A stretch of 37,026 bases of DNA. Source: Gallionella sp. Its GTDB lineage: Bacteria; Pseudomonadota; Gammaproteobacteria; Burkholderiales; Gallionellaceae. The position numbers were made by a program, and so were the translations under genes. Below, piece after piece: positions 32,863 through 37,026 of the stretch (within the stretch, counting starts at the first letter, position 1; the number at the start of each line of letters is the position of its first letter). Where the stretch lies: the NCBI GenBank assembly GCA_025350705.1, contig JANXXH010000138.1:1-37026 (forward strand), read 5' to 3'. The notes beneath the pieces were generated by a model. The model was given only the letters and a program-made list of their open reading frames with translations. It did not search any database and was not told the DNA's origin.

Positions 32863-34248
32863 ATGCGGAACTCAATTCGATGTTTGAAAATAGTATTAGC
32901 CAGCTTATGCCTGTTGCTGGCCACCTGCGATCAGCGGATTCCGCCTTGGAATACCGGCAAGCTGATCGTGGTGGTTCCCGAAACCGCACAAGGCCCCGAG
33001 GCAGAACTTGAACGCGAATTGGCGCGATTGCTCGCCGAACAGTTGCATGCCACGCTTGAGGCAGTCCCATTGCCGCAAGATGAAATCCTTACTGCATTGC
33101 GCAAGCACAAGGCACATCTTGCCGCCGCTCCGCTGCGCAGCGAAAACAATTCTTCCTCACTGCGCTATGGGCCCAGCTATCAAAGTGTGCATGAATTGGT
33201 GGTGTGTAATGCCGACAGGCCTCCCGTAGAAGATCTTGTCGATCTGACCAGCAGAAAGCTGGTGGTAATGGCCGGGTCGGCACATGAGGTAGCACTGCGC
33301 GAGGCACAAGCAAATTTGCCAACGCTGGAATGGCAAACAGATAACAATCTCACCACGCAAGACCTGTTGGCCGAGGTGAGCGAAGGCACGCTGGATTGCG
33401 TGGCCGTCAATGAACTACAGCTTGCCGAGGCACGCAACTACCACCGCAACCTGGTCGCTTACCTTGATATTGCCCCGCCTTCCAAACTCGCCTGGGGATT
33501 CCCCGAGGATGCCGATCCCGTCTTGCTCGAACAAGTACAAATATTTTTCACCGGCATCCAGCAAGATGGCACGCTGCATCGCCTGCTGGATCGCTACTAT
33601 GGTCACAACAACCGGTTGCGCAAGATGGATGCTGCCGCCTTCATCTCCGGAATCAATACTGTCCTGCCACATTACCGCCGGATGTTTGAGGAAGCTGCCA
33701 CACTCACCGGAGAGGACTGGCGATTGCTGGCGGCGTTAGCTTATCAGGAGTCGATGTGGAATCCGCTCGCCACTTCTTTCACCAATGTGCGCGGCATGAT
33801 GATGCTGACCGGAGATACCGCCGACCAGATGGATGTAAGCAATCGTTTGGATGCGCGCGAAAGCATCCTCGCTGGCTCAAAATATCTGCGCCTCATCAAG
33901 GATCAAATGCCGAGTCGCATCCCGGAACCGGATCGCACCTGGCTGGCGCTGGCCGCCTACAATCAGGGCGCCAGTCACCTGGAAGATGCGCGCATCCTGA
34001 CCCGCCGCGCCGGATTAAATCCGGACAGTTGGTCGGACGTGAAAAAATGGATGCCGTTACTAAGCCGGGCAAATTATTACAAAACGCTGAAACACGGATA
34101 TGCGCGCGGTGGCGAAGCGGTGATCCTGGTGGAAAACATACGCAACTACTATGACATGCTCAAGCGACTGGAACCCAACAAGCCGGCAGCCGTTCCGGAG
34201 GAAGTTTCATATCGGTTAGTTGCGCCGATGCAGCGCATGCTGCCCTAA
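32863..34248 (+). CDS. mltF: Membrane-bound lytic murein transglycosylase F
   Basis: The product is 461 residues from the ATG at 32863 (a GTG at 32848 is possible; neither has a strong ribosome-binding site). N-terminal signal with LLLATC, which could be a lipobox. A periplasmic solute-binding-like domain (about 35-260) is followed by a lytic transglycosylase domain with the catalytic Glu in LAYQESMWNPLA and the RGMMMLT motif, then AAYNQG. It cleaves peptidoglycan with formation of 1,6-anhydro ends at the outer membrane. Its TAA stop forms the left end of the repeat at 34248. Confidence 0.9.
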   Translation: MRNSIRCLKIVLASLCLLLATCDQRIPPWNTGKLIVVVPETAQGPEAELERELARLLAEQLHATLEAVPLPQDEILTALRKHKAHLAAAPLRSENNSSSLRYGPSYQSVHELVVCNADRPPVEDLVDLTSRKLVVMAGSAHEVALREAQANLPTLEWQTDNNLTTQDLLAEVSEGTLDCVAVNELQLAEARNYHRNLVAYLDIAPPSKLAWGFPEDADPVLLEQVQIFFTGIQQDGTLHRLLDRYYGHNNRLRKMDAAAFISGINTVLPHYRRMFEEAATLTGEDWRLLAALAYQESMWNPLATSFTNVRGMMMLTGDTADQMDVSNRLDARESILAGSKYLRLIKDQMPSRIPEPDRTWLALAAYNQGASHLEDARILTRRAGLNPDSWSDVKKWMPLLSRANYYKTLKHGYARGGEAVILVENIRNYYDMLKRLEPNKPAAVPEEVSYRLVAPMQRMLP

Positions 34249-34389
34249 ACAGGGCGTTGCAAAACTACTGCGCTCTGCATTACTGTGTTGCTCAATGACT
34301 CAAAATGCTCATTTACTATTAGTAAATTCCGCTTTTTCGCCATCTCGCGCCTTGTCCTGCCTTCGCTCGCTACGTTTTTCAACGCCCTG

Positions 34390-34391
<2 letters not shown>
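34248..34391. repeat. MITE-like repeat between convergent mltF and serS
   Basis: The termini AACAGGGCGTTG (34248-34259) and CAACGCCCTGTT (34380-34391) are a perfect 12-bp inverted repeat. The inside contains several palindromic pieces (such as TTACTATTAGTAA) and no ORF. The element includes part of both the mltF and serS stop codons. Confidence 0.8.
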
Positions 34392-35820
<1,429 letters not shown>

Positions 35821-35821
<1 letters not shown>

Positions 35822-37026
35822 TACATTTTCTTTTTCTTTGCCGCATCCAGCTCGCGCAAATGCGCCAGCTTCTCGGCGATCTTTGCTTCCAGCCCGCGCT
35901 CGGTGGGCTGATAAAAACTTACTTCCGGCATATCGTCTGGAAAATAATTTTCACCCGCCGCAAAGCCATCCGCTTCGTTGTGCGCATAACGGTAATCCTT
36001 GCCGTAATCGAGTTGCTTCATCAATTTGGTCGGCGCGTTGCGCAAATGCAGCGGCACTTCGCGCGAACCATCCTGAGCAACGAAAGCGCGGGCGGCATTA
36101 TACGCGACGTATCCGGCATTCGACTTGGCGGCGACAGCGAGATACAGCACCGCCTGCGCCAAGGCCAGCTCGCCTTCCGGTGAGCCGAGCCGCTCATAGG
36201 TTTGTGCCGCATCAACGGTCATCTGAATGGCGCGCGGATCGGCCAGGCCGATGTCTTCCCACGCCATGCGCACGATGCGCCGCGCCAAGTAACGCGGATC
36301 AGTGCCACCGTCCAGCATACGCACCAGCCAATACAATGCAGCATCGGGATTGGAGCCGCGCACCGATTTGTGCAGCGCGGATATCTGGTCGTAGAAGGCT
36401 TCGCCACCCTTATCGAAACGGCGCAAGCTTTGCGCCAGCGTATTGTCAAGAAATTCGACGTTGATGCGAAATGTCTTGGCGGCATCCGCAAGGGGTACGC
36501 CGGTGGGTGCCCCGCTGCTGCGCAGCGACCCTCCCGCAGTCTCTGCGGCAGTTTGCAATTGCTCCAGCACATTGAGCAGGCGGCGCGCATCGCCGTCGGC
36601 GTAACCGATGATGCGCTCCTTAGCGTCATCATCAAATTCCATGTTCTGCAAAGCGACGTGCTGCGCACGCTCGAACAATTGCGCCAACTCTTCTGGTGAC
36701 AGCACATGCAGCACATACACCTGGGCGCGCGACAACAACGCGCTGTTCACTTCGAAGGACGGATTCTCGGTGGTCGCTCCGATGAAAGTCACCAGCCCCT
36801 GCTCGACGAAAGGCAGAAAGGCATCCTGCTGCGACTTGTTGAATCGATGCACCTCGTCGACAAACAAGATGGTGTGACGTCCGCGCTGTTGCAACACTTG
36901 CTGTGCCTGCGCGATGGCCTCACGGATGTCTTTCACGCCGGACAACACCGCCGACAGCGGCACGAACTCGGCATCGAAGGCCGACGCCATCAGCCGCGCC
37001 AGCGTGGTCTTGCCTACACCGGGCGG
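35821..37026 (-). CDS. rarA: Replication-associated recombination protein RarA (MgsA), partial
   Basis: About 400 residues are visible; the N-terminus is beyond the right edge. Walker A (PPGVGKTTLA) lies at the window edge. Walker B is ILFVDEVHRFNKSQQDAFLP, followed by FIGATTENPSFEVNSALLSR (sensor 1 and arginine finger), and the C-terminal tetramerisation domain with YPHNEADG-like YAHNEADGFAAGENYFPD. AAA+ ATPase of the clamp-loader clade acting on stalled replication forks. Confidence 0.95.

Overview
The window looks like a chromosomal segment of a freshwater betaproteobacterium. The housekeeping genes at the right end (seryl-tRNA synthetase, RarA, MltF, tRNA-Ser) and the respiratory content suggest Nitrosomonadales, perhaps Gallionellaceae (Sideroxydans, Gallionella or Nitrotoga type). 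This placement is inferred from gene content and protein character, not from a marker phylogeny. There are no phage genes, transposases or CRISPR arrays.

Layout. (1) 1-7100 is a copper region: a truncated SCO1-type copper chaperone gene, a small Cys-rich secreted protein, and a CusB/CusA-type RND efflux pair whose two genes are separated by an AT-rich orphan membrane-protein gene. (2) 7161-10500 is a denitrification/anaerobiosis group on the minus strand: AniA-type copper nitrite reductase NirK, a small cytochrome c551-like donor, and HemN. An NsrR-like operator lies upstream of the cytochrome-nirK pair. (3) 10692-23815 is the main attraction. A run of about 17 minus-strand genes encodes a divergent cbb3-like (C-family) heme-copper oxidase. 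It has CcoN, a CcoO-like cytochrome c, a NorC-like single-heme membrane cytochrome in place of the diheme CcoP, many small membrane proteins (several only 36-37 residues), a SUMF1/NirV-like protein, a fused membrane/spermidine-synthase-like protein, CcoG and a YtkA/FixH-like lipoprotein. A terminator-like hairpin divides the catalytic core from the accessory genes. Two further genes run the other way at its left end: a tiny membrane protein and a miniature CcoN-like protein. (4) 24511-26178 holds two plus-strand membrane-protein genes of unknown role. (5) 26201-29298 is a second minus-strand cytochrome module: a c4-type diheme cytochrome, a membrane cytochrome c paralogous to the one in the main operon, another miniature CcoN-like protein, a thioredoxin-fold lipoprotein and a 34-residue membrane peptide. 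(6) 29648-37026 is ordinary: chromate transporter, small secreted or lipoproteins, tRNA-Ser(CGA), MltF, SerS and RarA (cut by the window end).

How it may work together: the RND pump, SCO protein and CcoG point to copper handling around two copper enzymes, NirK and the CuB-containing oxidase. The small cytochromes would carry electrons to NirK and to the oxidase. The oxidase keeps the three CuB histidines, the heme histidines and the cross-link tyrosine of O2-reducing C-family enzymes. It has glutamine where cbb3 enzymes carry a conserved glutamate near the heme b3 proximal ligand, and its subunit set is unlike a standard ccoNOQP operon. Whether it reduces O2, NO or both cannot be settled from sequence.
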